Assembly: GCA_020740775.1 (NCBI GenBank)
Contig: JAHEWK010000002.1
Coordinates: forward strand, 2,914,001 to 2,978,000
DNA length: 64,000 nt
Reading direction: 5' to 3'
Source: Ilyonectria destructans
Taxonomy: Eukaryota > Ascomycota > Sordariomycetes > Hypocreales > Nectriaceae
Shown here: positions 1-12,027 of the stretch, piece by piece
Layout: each line of letters begins with the position of its first letter
How positions within the stretch are numbered: position 1 is the first letter of the stretch
Position numbers and translations under genes: made by a program
The notes under the pieces: model-generated
What the model saw: the letters and a program-made list of their open reading frames with translations, nothing else
The model's database searches: none
What the model was told of the DNA's origin: nothing

Positions 1-1851
1 CTCCCGAGAGATATGAACTCCCCCTTCATTGAGAGAGACATCCCTGAGACACCAACTCACAGATCGCTTGGTCGCACCAAGCAAAGAGATGCTTCGCCCA
101 TCATTGCTGAAGACGAGACGAGGCAGTCTCCTCGGGATACGCCAGGTGCAGAGACACCCGAGTCCCAGAAGCCGTTCAAGGAAATCTCGACCAATTCTAA
201 TGCCCGCCCAATCCGCAAGGCTCTCCCGACTAGCGATCAAGGTGCACAGACTGCCCTGACGGCCGATGCCATCGATTCCATGTTGAAGGCTCGGTCTCAA
301 CCCGCCTTTAGCCCTGAGAAGAGCATGTCAGTCGCTAGTTTCGGAACGCCTGCAACTACTGGAACCTCTGGCACTGTCAGAATCCGCCGATCACAAGAAA
401 GCTTCGGCAGTCCTAGCCGCAACAAGGGAAAGCTGGTCGACCGTGCTTCTGACTCTAGCCCTGTTCGCAGACCTGGTAGCGCTGCCAGTGGAAGGACATC
501 CATTTATGATGCTCCTCCTCTGCCTGCAAACCACCGCCAGGCTATCGAAGCCGCGCGAAGTGGCTCGTCTAACGGTGTGCAGAGCAGCATGGGGCCGCCT
601 CTATGGCCCGCGTCTGTCCTCAAGCAACGACCAAGCACGCCGATTCAGACCGCGTCCATGTTGTCTACCCGTAGCACACCAACCCCTCGTCCTGTACGAA
701 ACGGAGCTTATGACAGCCTAGAAGTCCATACGCCCCCGAAGCTTAACGACGCGTCGAGAAAGTCTTCCGTGTCATCCTTCGCGTCCGAACTCGATTCTCG
801 GTTCAACATGCGTCCTGGTGAGATTGGGATGGCTGGGTTCGGGCCTAACACCGATCCTCGCATGATTCAAGCCATCACCCAGACCATGATCGGCGAGTAC
901 TTGTGGAAGTACACCCGCAAGACTGGCCGTGGCGAGATGTCAGAGAATCGACACCGCCGGTACTTCTGGGTTCACCCGTACACGAGGACCTTGTACTGGA
1001 GCAACCAGGATCCCTCCACTGCTGGACGTGCTGAGCTGAAGGCAAAGAGTGTTCCGATTGAGGCTGTTCGAGTTGTGACTGATGACAACCCGATGCCTCC
1101 AGGACTCCATCGCAAGAGCTTGGTGATCATTTCCCCTGGAAGAACCATCAAGTTCACTTGCACCACCGGTCAACGACACGAGACTTGGTTCAACGCACTC
1201 TCGTATCTGCTTATCCGCACCAACAACGATGCCCAGTCTGATATCGACGAGATTGGAGGCAACATTACTCGTGAGGATGTTGATGAGTTCAACCCTCAGG
1301 TTGGTCGACGCGTCACAAATGGCACTCGACCTCAAGCTCCCCCTTCTCTATCTTCCTATAACTCCCGTACGACCCGCAACGAGTCACCTGCTGTCGGCAT
1401 GTCTATGAACATCCCAACGCTGGTTCCCACGCCCCACAAGACACCCAAGCGTCCATCGATAGGAACGCTGAACAAGCTTAGCGGCTACTGGAAAGGCAGT
1501 CAGCTGTCGGGCACTTTGACTCGACGCGGCCGGACCGTCAGTGGACAGGATGTCAGCATCTACGAAGCGAGCGAGGCCCACGATAGTGCCGAGGACCTGC
1601 GAGAGATAATCGAGCGCCAAGATAGGGAATCGGACCGTCTCGAGAATGTCCGGGCATGCTGCGATGGTGAGTCCCTCCATATAATAACTTTGATTGAGAA
1701 TCGATTGCTAACCCAGTCTCTAGGCAAGCATGATGTTGGCACTCTGCCACACCTTATTAGCAAGCGAGGCCGTCCGAACAACAACCACGCCCATTCCCAT
1801 CCGGGAGTTTTGACCTCAACGCCCATGGCATCTATGCGCTCTCGGGCGTAA
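1..1851 (+). CDS. apsA: ApsA/Num1-type cortical nuclear-migration anchor, C-terminal part
   Basis: The frame is open to base 1, so the gene starts left of the window and only about the last 600 residues are seen. A PH domain lies at about 883-1220 (it begins GEYLWKYTRKTGRG and includes RYFWVHPYTRTLYWS), as in ApsA of Aspergillus and yeast Num1, where it binds phosphoinositides at the cell cortex so that the protein can anchor dynein and position nuclei. The flanks are Ser/Pro-rich and disordered. An in-frame 57-nt intron (1667-1723; GTGAGT, branch GCTAAC, TAG) interrupts the tail; spliced, the protein reads RACCDGKHDVG. The family is usually about 1600 residues or longer, so most of the coiled-coil part is outside. 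Identification is by domain and tail; the orthology is inference. Confidence 0.88.
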   Translation, partial: LPRDMNSPFIERDIPETPTHRSLGRTKQRDASPIIAEDETRQSPRDTPGAETPESQKPFKEISTNSNARPIRKALPTSDQGAQTALTADAIDSMLKARSQPAFSPEKSMSVASFGTPATTGTSGTVRIRRSQESFGSPSRNKGKLVDRASDSSPVRRPGSAASGRTSIYDAPPLPANHRQAIEAARSGSSNGVQSSMGPPLWPASVLKQRPSTPIQTASMLSTRSTPTPRPVRNGAYDSLEVHTPPKLNDASRKSSVSSFASELDSRFNMRPGEIGMAGFGPNTDPRMIQAITQTMIGEYLWKYTRKTGRGEMSENRHRRYFWVHPYTRTLYWSNQDPSTAGRAELKAKSVPIEAVRVVTDDNPMPPGLHRKSLVIISPGRTIKFTCTTGQRHETWFNALSYLLIRTNNDAQSDIDEIGGNITREDVDEFNPQVGRRVTNGTRPQAPPSLSSYNSRTTRNESPAVGMSMNIPTLVPTPHKTPKRPSIGTLNKLSGYWKGSQLSGTLTRRGRTVSGQDVSIYEASEAHDSAEDLREIIERQDRESDRLENVRACCDGESLHIITLIENRLLTQSLGKHDVGTLPHLISKRGRPNNNHAHSHPGVLTSTPMASMRSRA

Positions 1852-4800
1852 ACCTGCCAAGCTCAAATCTTGACTGAAGCCACCGCGAGTCAAACCAACA
1901 ACTGTCATCCCTGGCTCCAAATCATATTCTTCGCGTCATTCGCTAGACCAACCTACCAACTGTTATGACCACAACATCCTCACGGAAACTTTCACGATAC
2001 TGATGATTTCTTTACAACGCTTGTGTGTCCTCGCTATAGAACCAGGATCACAGCTTATGAGTCGCCTTGGAGGCTTTAATCCAAACCCCAGCCAAACCTA
2101 CTGGCCTACGACGTGTCACGTCTTTTCCTTTTACAATTTCCTACACTGTCAAACTCAATCCAAAAACCGGAAAGAAAAAAAATCGCAACCAACAGTCATC
2201 ATCGAAAGATGTCATGGCAATCCTTTTTGTTTTCGCCACTTTTAGTCGAACCGGCGGCGGGGAAGTCAGGGGCACAGGGGAGTTTTGTCTTTCTGACAAG
2301 GAGGTGGTGCTATTATTATGCCACCCCTTGGATGTACTACGCGGCGTCTTGTTCCTGTACAAGTCGCCTGGTGTAATGCTATTGTGGCCAGGTTCAGTCT
2401 TTTATGCAAGCAACACAACACACAACAATGTCTTTTTTTTAGTGGAACAGATTGCGCAATGTCAAGATACCAGGTGGTAGATGGACAGCCGAGTTGGTGT
2501 GGGATGGAGCGGAGCGCGCAGTTAGAGATGATGGGCTGTACTGGTGATGGTTGCATCGGAGAATACTGATGACTGAATGATACGTATCTTTCTTACCGTT
2601 GCTTGAGGCTCCGTCATGATGCAGTGATGTTCTGAAATGGATATGTGCGCGTGCCGTCAACCAACGACATATGCAGGCGGACGGATGCGTTAACCCACCG
2701 TCTTTCCAAGACACAGAGGCAATAGTTTGGATACTCACTGATCCAAGGAGGTACCTACTGTGGCTGCCATGGCTGGAATGTCGGTGAATACCATGGAGGT
2801 ACTTCTCACTGAATTCTCGACAGGTTAATCCCTGATCCCAACAGGACCTCTGATTCTAATTCGACCTCCTCCCTCCTGTTGACTCTTTTCCCGTATTATT
2901 TTTGGTAAAATCTCTGCACACGCCTTCCCCCTGTTCATAGACAAACAAATCAAGGGCGAGACCGGGGCCATTATGCTGGTCGGCCTCGAACATGCATCTC
3001 TGACAGGACAGCCGAACTCGACGGAGGCCCAACGCGCGCACCTAAAAGCAAATCGACGGAAGGAAACATAGTATTGGTTTGCGCTGCCGGGAAGTGCACT
3101 CTCTTGCGGCATGTGGCGTTCGTTCACACCCTCAATTGCATCCCGTCTGTTCTCATTTTTTCAAGGGCGGGATGGAGGGTGGGAATGGGAGATGAGGCTG
3201 CGTGGTGCATGGTTCGTGGTGGGCTGGGAATCATGGCAGGATGAGGTGTTGATATCTCTGGGTGAAGCCACCACCGATAGGAGTTATATTGGATTCGTTT
3301 TCAACAGCGGCTACTCTGTATTCTCCATCGATTTACGACTTCAATTCTGACCGACCGGCCTGACCGACAAGACCGACAAGACCGACGAGGGCAAACAAGC
3401 TGCAGGCTCTGCAGAAAACAGACACAAACATTGACAGCTGTCCTAGAAGCAAACACTCACTGCTTCGCTGTAATGTTTCAGTTGCCTTGAGTGACTTTGA
3501 CGCACTGCACGACGAAGGGGTCGGGATATGCGCACACAATGACGTCTGTGGCCGACTTGACACGGGCTGAGAAGGACGGGACAGGAGCCAAGCCGGCCTA
3601 CGGGATGAGGTTGGGAAGCTCAAGCGTAGGAGAAGACATGGCGCTCGAGGTGTTTGAGGTGAGGGGAAATTCATGGCTTGGAATGCGGCTAAGACATACA
3701 CGCAGGATATCAAGCGCTCGAGGGGTTTGATGAGAAATAGGGCTTACAATGCGGCTAAGACATGGACAAGAGAATACGTCGAGCGCTCGAGATGAGGTTT
3801 GAGGGGAAATGTAAGGCTTGGAATGACGCCAAGACATGCACAATAGATGTCAGGAGCTGAATGCGTTGAGAAACACCGCTAACCGGGAGCAAAAGCAAAA
3901 GCAAGCCAGCGATGCAGGGTAAAGTCAAAGAGGGTTTGTCTCTACCTTGTCCACGGTCCCAAGAGAGCGGCTGGGGGAAATGGGTGTTGACTTAACCATG
4001 GAGTTGACTTACCATGGACTCGAGTGAAACGCTTCAATCGGTCCATCCCAGCCTCTGGTGTAAGTCGCGAGACACTCGGGATAAAGTGCACCAGGAGCGA
4101 CAAGATCGTCCAGGCCTTGACCGGCGGTTCTAGCCAAGCCCTGCCACGTAACCCCCTGGGAGGCATCCGAAACAGCGGCGGGCTCGGTGTATGCGGTGCG
4201 GGTTTGTTGGTTTGCTGAGGCTGTCATCGCCCTGCAGTCGTAGGCCGTCATCTTCCAGGATGTCTCCCGCGCGGACGAAGCCACCAAAAGGTCATCTGCG
4301 CGGGCTGTTGCAGGCGCTGAGGCGGGCTGGACGAGGTGCATCCGTTCGCTGCGGGCAGCAATCACTTGATGCCGGATGGAGGTAGGAAAGACATGGGACG
4401 GCTCATGCAAGGTGAGGGAGACACCTGGAGATACCGCCGAGGACGTCTGGTCTGTCTATCTTCCGCCCTCGAGGCCGAGAAGACGCCCATATGGCTCCAC
4501 GACGTTTGGACTTCTTCACGCTGCAAGGGCTAATCCGTCGAGGCTCCGCAGCTCCAGCAGAGACTACAGAGGACTCGACAGCGCGCACAGGTGTCTATTG
4601 AGCTGGACCCCGAGATTTGGGAATCCTGTGTAGGGCTCTAGACCGCATTTCCATGGTAAACCCCCGCGTGGAGGATCCGGCCAGCTCCGGTCGATCACCC
4701 TCGATCGCTCCAACGAGGCAACCAATAGCGGCGGCATGTCCCACAGTTCCATCAGAAATGACAGCTGGGATGGATCCAGGCCGTTAGCCTATCAGTGGAC

Positions 4801-5753
4801 TACTCCGAGCCGCATTTCAAGGCTTGCGCAGTTGAGTACGCAAGGAGCCGGTGTGGCGGTTTGGCGGCATGGAAGAAGGGGACATAGCGGCCAATACGGA
4901 CGCCCAGCCGAAATGCCACAAGAGCGGTCTCGGGCGGTTGCGGGCGATGGACTCAGTATACACCTCGGTGTCCTTGGAGGGATATTGGGGGCGATCGACA
5001 TGTTGCATACGCCCCAGCTGCATCACAGTCTTCCGGGAGGTCGGGAGCCCACGACTCCGTCCCCACGGAGCCAGAGGTCTGGGGGTGGACGACAGGATAA
5101 CGGACGAGTTGGCGCCTGTTTGTCTGTACCCCTCCGGATTGAGCGACAGATGGATCCAGTGATAGTCCGCCTAGTAGGTGGGCAAGACTCAAAGAGTGTG
5201 TAGATGCATTCAACTAGAGACGTTGTTTGGCAACACTGCGTCAGTCTATCAATCAGTGACACCAGTCATCTCCAAGCAGGCTGGCAAACTCCCCCAAGGA
5301 TTGCCTTTGCTCTCACACCGGGACATGCGAACCAGGCAGCTGCGGGCATCATTGGCCGTGGTTTTCTAGCTCTGCCGGGTAGCTGGGTACACGCATCTAA
5401 ACTCGATGTTTGCCATCAGCCTCTAATGCAAGAAGCCCGTCCGAGGAGTCATGTCATGCCGTGATGTTTGCTTGAAGTTTTGAAGACGTATTCGTCCGCG
5501 TGCCTCTTGCCAGTGCTCGATGGGATGGTTTCTGGGTAGATAAACGCCGTGGTGTCTGCTGTCTGAGAAGTGAAGCAAGGCACACTCTCTTGTCTTTCTT
5601 CATTCTCCAACCACTTACACCTTGAATTTCATCCATCATCTGTGAGTTCGCACAATTGTCGAGCTACCATCACTCTTGTACTGACCCATGTAAGAAGCTC
5701 GATTTTACCCAACGCAACGTCCTTTGTTCCGAATCCGCCCAAGTACAAGCATC
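1852..5753. other. Long intergenic region, no gene recognised
   Basis: This 3.9-kb stretch holds the ApsA 3' UTR, a three-copy degenerate tandem repeat (3642-3853) and only short overlapping open frames on both strands, none with a recognisable domain or splice pattern. The best open frame (4736-5203) overlaps equally long frames on the other strand and has arginine-rich composition like translated non-coding DNA. Confidence 0.6.
3642..3853. repeat. Three-copy degenerate tandem repeat, about 70 bp unit
   Basis: Units start with CGCTCGAG at 3642, 3715 and 3784 (spacing 73 and 69 bp). Each contains a variant of GGCTTGGAATGCGGCTAAGA followed by CAT. The copies differ by small indels, so the array is old. 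Confidence 0.75.
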
Positions 5754-6190
5754 ATGTCGTCCGTGTGGAACCAAGAGGAATTTGATTGGGAGTTGTACGA
5801 CGAAGAGTTCACGGATGGGGAGCAGTGGGACCAACATTCAAACGGGGAGCAGTTGCAGTGGCACGAGTACTGCATGGACGAGGATGAGTACGACGAAGAG
5901 GCCATGGATTGGTGCGAAGACTTCTCGGACGACGAGCAGGACGAACAGCCCTTGGACCCAGAGTGGGCTGGCGAGATGCTCGACGAAGAGATGTCGACGC
6001 CAGAGCAGTGGATTGGTGAGTTGTCCGACGCAGAGGAGTGGGACAACGAGCCCATCGAGGGAGAGGAGATAATCATCGACTACTTGGTCGACTCCTGCGA
6101 CTGCCCTGCGTGCGCCGCCCATGCTTCTTCTGGTAAGTCATCAGATGCCCATGTTATGGACCGCGCTCTAATCCCGAGTTAGAACTTTGA
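5754..6190 (+). CDS. Small very acidic protein, unknown function
   Basis: Predicted 128-residue protein, exons 5754-6132 and 6183-6190. The ATG at 5754 follows ATC (A at -3), the first in-frame Met with good context; a Met 30 bases upstream is weaker. The protein is dominated by Asp, Glu, Trp and Gln (for example EEFDWELYDEEF) and ends with CDCPACAAH, two closely spaced Cys pairs. A 50-nt intron (GTAAGT, CTAAT, TAG) makes it end two codons into exon 2; unspliced it would run to 6182. There is no recognised domain. Very acidic proteins often act as histone or basic-protein partners, but nothing here shows that. It could be an unfiltered chance ORF, though the tidy intron argues for a gene. Confidence 0.5.
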
Positions 6191-6267
6191 ACATTGGTTT
6201 GCACGACGGCTAGAGTCAAGACATGTCACGATTGAGCTTGGGGATTGAGGGAGACAAAAAGATTGGC

Positions 6268-6328
6268 GAGACGGACACTGGGAGACGGACACTGGGAGAC
6301 GGATACTGGGAGACGGACACTGGGAGAC
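6268..6328. repeat. 14-bp minisatellite, four copies
   Basis: GAGACGGACACTGG is repeated at 6268, 6282, 6296 (one change) and 6310, followed by a partial copy. It lies just downstream of the small acidic gene. Confidence 0.9.
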
Positions 6329-6520
6329 ATTTCTTGTACTTTTCATTCTTTTTACTACGTGTGCATCTGAATAAACGACAGATTTTCTTTCCTTGCATCC
6401 TGCAGTAGCTGGTTAACCTCGTGATGCCGTTTCCTGCAATGTTTTTGACACCAGTGATCAGAGCCGGGGCGGTTGGGTTTTGCCCATGCCATGAATGAGT
6501 TCGTCATGGTGATGGGATGA

Positions 6521-6578
6521 CTTACATGCACCCATGTGAGAGTGTTGCACTTACATGCACCCATGTGGGAGTGTTGCA
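6521..6578. repeat. 29-bp direct repeat, two copies
   Basis: Two adjacent 29-bp copies (6521-6549 and 6550-6578), each starting CTTACATGCACCCATGTG, differ at one base. Each contains the palindrome ACATGCACCCATGT with an imperfect centre. The remainder of 6191-7211 is the upstream region of the next gene, with nothing else recognised. Confidence 0.85.
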
Positions 6579-7211
6579 TTCGTCCTCTCTCCACAGGGGA
6601 CAGTCCTCGTGTTACTGGAGTCGCTAATTGACTTTCGCTGTAGACACTCTAATCCGGCCAAACTTTTCCACCGCTCAGCGACCGACCAGTGTGCTAGTTG
6701 TCGCGGCGCAGCGCTCTGGCGGGGCCTAAACGGGTACCCGGAGCGCCCTGTAATTAGCGGGGAAGCTGCCTAGGACTACCCGAAGCTCTGGGCCTGGTCG
6801 CCCTGGAACCCACCGCTAACTTACAGGGCAATTACCCCACCACTCGCCCAGAGGTGGGTTGGTGGGGGGGCGCTAAAGTTCGTGTCCTGGGTGGTAGAGA
6901 GCCCAGGCAACCCAGCGCATCACATGACGTAGTCAGATAGCTCCCCCGGCAGCCCGGCTTACTGTGGTACAGGCGGCCACTAGCTCAGTGCCGCCGCCCC
7001 ATGATCAACATCACGGTTGTAATAATGAACACATCGCCGTCGACCCGTTGAACCGCCTTCTCCCCTCCGCGATCCCTCCGATGCTGCTCTCCGACGCGTA
7101 TTCTCCCAGCTAGCAAGCAGTTAGGCCACAGGAGCCGCCCGCGCTGTTGCTGTTCCGCCGCCGCCGCGCCGCATCGTCGCCGAGGGCCCGCTGGCTCCGA
7201 ACTCCGGAATC

Positions 7212-10189
7212 ATGGCGAGCTGGAAGTCTCTCCTCGTCGCCTACCTCCTGGGCGGCGTCACCTTCATTCCGCTGGCTGTGATTGCCGTTCTCGCCATCGG
7301 CTTCTACGCTCTCCCCGAACGCGGCCACGTCGACTCAGCCCAGGCCGACCATGTTGACGATATTGTCTTACCCGGCGACGACACCACCGACCTCGACGCC
7401 GCGAAGAAGGCCAGCAAAGACGGAGCCAAACCCCGCGCCAACAATGACCTCGACGTCGCCGCCGGATATTTTGCCGTGTGTCGTGAATACACGCCCATGG
7501 GAATCAACGCGAAGCCCATCGAGCGGTCCACCCCGGTCGGTTCGACTACGGTGGCCTCTCCGAGCCCCAGCGTCTATCAGACCATGTATCGGAGCATCTT
7601 CGAGAGAAAGCCTGCCCCCGGGCCCCTGGACAACAGCCCCAACAATACCAGTGTTAGCCAGAGGCCCAAGAAGGCCGGCAACGTCTTCTACGTGGTCCTA
7701 AGGTTGGTTCGATCCTGTCCGCACCTCATGTAAGCACACTCCTAACAGTACCCAGACACGGCCACCTTATGCTCTTTGACGATGAGGAGCAAGCCGAAGT
7801 CCGACATGTCATATCGCTTGCACACCACGAGCTCAGCATCTACTCTGGCGGAGGAAGGACGCTCGAGGGCGAGCTGTTCATCAAACGAAATGCGCTGTGC
7901 TTGTCCAGGAAACAGAACAGCCCCGATCTCGGCCCCGACAACCAAATCTCCAAGCCCTTCTACCTGTTCTCGGAGAACTGCTCAGCGAAAGAGGATTTCT
8001 ACTTTTCCCTCCTCAAGAACCAGGAGCTGACCCTTGGTACCGACAAAAAGGGCCCCGTGCCAATGCAGTTTGATGTAAAGAACATCATTTCCCTTGTCCA
8101 AAAACTCCACTCCACCGAAGAAAACATACACTCAAGATGGGTCAATGCGCTGCTGGGAAGAGTCTTCCTGGGAATCTACAAAACGCGCGATCTCGAGAAC
8201 TTCATCCGCGAAAAACTGACCATCAAGATTTCTCGAGTCAAGCGCCCATCTTTCCTCACCAACATCACCATCCAAAAAATAAATACGGGCGAGTCGGCCC
8301 CGTACTTCACCAACCTGAAACTGAAAGACCTCACCGTCGAAGGCGAGTGTGTTGTCGAGGCCGATGTCAAGTACACGGGCAACTTTCGAATCGAGGTCGC
8401 AGCCACCGTCAAGATTGACCTTGGGACCAGGTTCAAGGCTCGTGAGGTCAACCTAGTGCTTGCCGTCGTGCTCAAGAGGGCCGAGGGCCATATGCTCTTC
8501 AAGATCAAGCCGCCACCCAGTAATCGGGTGTGGTTTGCGTTCCAGACCATGCCCAAGATGGAAATGGCCATCGAGCCCATTGTCAGCTCCAGACAAATCA
8601 CCTACACCGTCATTCTCCGACAGATAGAGAACCGCATCAAGGAAGTAATGGCCGAGACGTTTGTTCTGCCGTTCTGGGACGACGTACCTTTCTTCAAAAC
8701 TGAACACAAAGACTGGAGGGGCGGCATCTTCGAGGGCGATGATGCCACTGTTCCATCCGAAGAAGCAGAGATCGCTGCCGCCCAGGCTGGCGATGTCGCA
8801 GCTGTCCATCAGCTCGATGAGGGTTCAGATGTGGCCGAAGACACTCGGCCCTTGGAGAAGAGTCATACTATACCCGTAATGGAATCACCGCCAGCCCCGA
8901 CGGGACTATTCGGTCGGAAGCTGAACAAGGCCCAGACCAACTTGCCGGCAGCATCCGCTTCCTCGACCAGTGTTGACTCCAAGGGAACGAGCCCCAGCCC
9001 TTCCCTTTCGCCCAAGATTACCAGGAAGGCAACGGAACCAATTGTCGGGACTGACGCTGCGCATGCCGACATCTTCAAGCCGTCCTCGTCACCTCCAGAC
9101 CACGCAACTAACTTCATGGCAGCACTACATTCACGCTCACAAGATGCCTCGCCACGACCAGCCACCGCAGATCCACCCGCAGGGCCTTCGCCAATTGTAC
9201 AGCATTCCAGCGGCTCCTCGTCATCTTCGAAGGAGGCACTGGATAGCGACACCCAAGAGGACTACAACAAGACTCCAGTTGCGACGGGCCGTCGTAACAC
9301 GACCTCGTCGGCTGGCTCCAGCACTTTCTCGGATGAACGGGGCACTGTGTCATCTGCGGCGTCGATCAAGGAGTCTGTCAAAAGTCAGACCGGATCCCTA
9401 GGGCGGAACTTTTTCATGCGGCGCGAAAACTCCGAGATGTCAGTGTCGGATGCCTCAGTCAATAGCGACTCGTCTCACAAGCGAAACACATTGGCTGCTG
9501 TCACGAATGCGGCTGCCCAAGCAAGGCAGTGGGGATGGAACGCCATCCAGCGACAAAAGGAAGCACGACGCCAAGCTGAACAGGCCAACCACGTCGACCT
9601 GAGTCAACCCATGGGTCGCGGCCAGCCTCTGCCTCCCCCCGGAACACCTCTCCCACGGCCCACGAATGGGATGACCAAGATATCAGCCCCTGTTCCAGTC
9701 CCGGCAAGAAGGCCAGGGAGTGGCCAGCCATCGGCTAGGACTTCTGTCGAGTCTCTCGAGTCTCATCATGAGCATCGGCCTCCGCCACTGGCTTCTATGC
9801 CCCAGCGGAGGCGACGCGGTCAAAGCCATGACTTTGGCGCCGTGCCGGAAGTGAGCGAAGGGCCGAATATACTCGTTGTCGCCGCCCCCAGCGACTCCCA
9901 GCCAAACACACCGCTGACCGAGGACCAACCGTCTTGGATCGGAGAGTCTAGCGATGGTCAAACCTTGGTGGATAGCGAGCCGTCTCGGCAGGTATCTGAT
10001 CTCACTCAAGCGTCTTCCATTGTAGAGAAGGATGAGGATGGTTCACATAGCCCGATAGAGGCTCTCCCAGCCTCGTCTACTCCGGATGATGACGATGACG
10101 ATGACTACTCAGGATGGATGGACAACGACGTGTTGGAAGTGGAGATTAAGGAACCAATCCCGGCACCGCTTCTACAGGAAGTCAAGTAG
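7212..10189 (+). CDS. NVJ2: Nvj2/TEX2-type PH and SMP domain lipid-transfer protein
   Basis: 974 residues from two exons (7212-7702, 7756-10189; 53-nt intron with branch CCTAAC). The order is an N-terminal membrane segment (about residues 7-33), a PH-like domain (about 155-285, including the exon junction VVLRHGHLMLFDD), an SMP domain (about 285-500, starting near HSRWVNALLGRVFLG and including FVLPFWDDVPFF) and a long disordered Ser/Pro tail ending in an acidic run. SMP domains of this family carry lipids between membranes; yeast Nvj2 sits in the ER and at nucleus-vacuole and ER-Golgi contacts. Length and layout match fungal orthologues. The ATG follows AATC and begins the membrane anchor, which fixes the start. 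The lipid cargo is not shown by the sequence. Confidence 0.92.
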
Positions 10190-11202
10190 TAATAGACACG
10201 AGGGTAATCTTTTGGGAAAGGAGTTCTAGGCCAAAGCCAAGCTCATGTTAGGGAGCACACAATCCCGAGAAGAAATAAACATGTCAGCGGTCGCGACTTG
10301 CGGTGGTGGGAATACCAGACAAAGTGGCGTTTTGGTTAATGGAAGGGCTAACCGGTTGGCCAGTAAGACAACATGTACACAACAGGGGGGACTGAATACA
10401 AGTTGGTGTTGCTGGAACCCGTGAGCTGCCCTATCTTTCCTAATGCTGCAGGTCATTTATGACAGATGAGCACAGGGGAATAACGTGTTTTGCTTTTGCG
10501 AGCCGGTCGGACTCGCGGACCCCGCCATCTTCAGGCGAGAACATCTGGGGGTTTCTCGGCGGCTGGGGGACGGCTGGAGGAGAGACAACTCCCTGGAGCG
10601 GCTGAGGAGCGAGGTCCTTTGGGCGGATTGCCGTCGTGTTCGTTGTACACGAAGCATCTCGACGAACCTCGCGATACCAAGTGAGCTCGTCTCTTCCCCC
10701 CGTCAGCAGCCTACGCTCTCCTTCGCGTTACAGAGATCCGACGCTTACGCAGGGTATTTCGGATATGGGTCGAAATAGATTGATTCGGATCGCGTCAACC
10801 CTGTCCCCTCCGCACCTGTCTCAAAACTAATGCACCCTCGTAGGTGATCCCCCACGTTTAAACCGAACTCGGCCTTGCGATACTCACACCCCCCTGTTGG
10901 TAGTTTCCTCGCTCTGCCTCCTGATTGAGACAACACAAGCCAACGTCAGAGCCCATTGGTGAAGGCCGAAGTTGGCTGGGCTGGGCGTATGGTTGCTTCT
11001 TGCTGGGTCACGGCCAACAATGAACGCATGGTTGCTTCTTGGAGGGCTCCGCGTCCCGACAATGAGAGACTCGCCCAACTCGCCCGTCTCGCTTGAACTG
11101 GCTGCAATAAATACAGTCTCGCCCCTTTGTCGCTCCGCTTCACTTCGCAAGCAGCAAAGCACAAGCTAGTAGCCCGACCTTGCTCGCCTACTCCTCCGCG
11201 AC
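10190..11202. other. Intergenic region, 3' UTR and promoter
   Basis: No coding sequence recognised. It lies between the SMP-protein gene and the DUF3295-like gene on the same strand. Confidence 0.6.
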
Positions 11203-11262
11203 CCACAGCCATCCACAGCCCATCCACAGCCTCCACAGCCCGTCCACAGCCCATCCACAGCC
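11203..11262 (+). repeat. CCACAGCC repeat in the 5' leader
   Basis: Seven copies of an ATCCACAGCC-like unit occupy the last 60 bases before the ATG at 11263. The array lies in the presumed 5' UTR and may vary in copy number between strains. Confidence 0.8.
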
Positions 11263-12009
11263 ATGGCTACCAACGACCGCTTCTTCGACGACAGCGCCAT
11301 CGACAGTGATTCTGATTGGGAATCCGATGGTCTCGACGAAGTGGTCCGCAGCTTCCAGCGCGTGCCCTACACGAAGCCCGCAGCTGGGCCTTCTCTCATC
11401 TCCATAGAGATTGCCCAGGGCGGCATGATCCCGGGGAACGGAGGCACGCTGCCAACCCACCCCCTCGGTCACGGCCGCCATATCCTGCGAAGGTCCGGGA
11501 AGGCCACGGCAAAGTCTCTCGCTCTCTCGGACAGCGAGCTTTCCTCCTACTTGTCCGAGATTTCCATGTCGGACTCTCAGGCGAGCAGCAACGCTTCCCT
11601 TGGTGCGGCGTCTGCCACGACCGCGTCAACCTCTCAGTCGAGCAGCAACCCCGATGAAGGCTGCTTGATGTTGATGACCAGGCGTCCACCCAGACTGCCG
11701 CCGACGGGGACCAGGGACCACCCAAAATTCCCCTTGCAGCCTGAGAATACCCCAGTGACCCCGTTCAACTCTCCGAAGACCATTCGACAGACGATGGTCA
11801 AGAGGGAACTGCCATGTTCTCTTCGCGAGAACCTACTGTTGGAGCGGTATCTTAAGAACGCCACCGCGGAAGCCGTCCTCAGGCGTCGACACACCACGCC
11901 CAACGTGCCCCATTTGAACCGACGCCGCAGAGTTTCCCGTACGAATCCAAACAGGACTTGCCACGACATCCAGATCCTCCGAAATGGATACAACGACAAG
12001 GGCTGGTGA
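11263..12009 (+). CDS. DUF3295-like fungal protein, short form
   Basis: Single-exon 248-residue protein. The N-terminus FFDDSAIDSDSDWES and the following RSFQRV resemble the acidic start of fungal DUF3295 proteins. The C-terminal block TMVKRELPCSLRENLLLER and then AVLRRRHTTPNV resembles the conserved end of that family (basic helix with Leu-Arg pairs and an RRRHT motif). The middle is Ser-rich and disordered. DUF3295 proteins are fungal and of unknown function, often thought to be regulatory. This one is shorter than most, so it may be a diverged paralogue. The assignment rests on remembered family patterns. Confidence 0.6.
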   Translation: MATNDRFFDDSAIDSDSDWESDGLDEVVRSFQRVPYTKPAAGPSLISIEIAQGGMIPGNGGTLPTHPLGHGRHILRRSGKATAKSLALSDSELSSYLSEISMSDSQASSNASLGAASATTASTSQSSSNPDEGCLMLMTRRPPRLPPTGTRDHPKFPLQPENTPVTPFNSPKTIRQTMVKRELPCSLRENLLLERYLKNATAEAVLRRRHTTPNVPHLNRRRRVSRTNPNRTCHDIQILRNGYNDKGW

Positions 12010-12027
12010 TGGCCCCAGGCAGTTCCA

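Noticed and set aside
4736..5203. 155-codon plus-strand frame as a gene
   Set aside because: Overlaps several equally long frames on the other strand, has no domain, splice sites or start context, and its composition is that of random GC-rich DNA.
7700..7720. Possible tRNA B-box (GGTTCGATCC)
   Set aside because: It lies inside the intron of the SMP-protein gene and no matching A-box or cloverleaf is present around it. No tRNA gene was found in the window.
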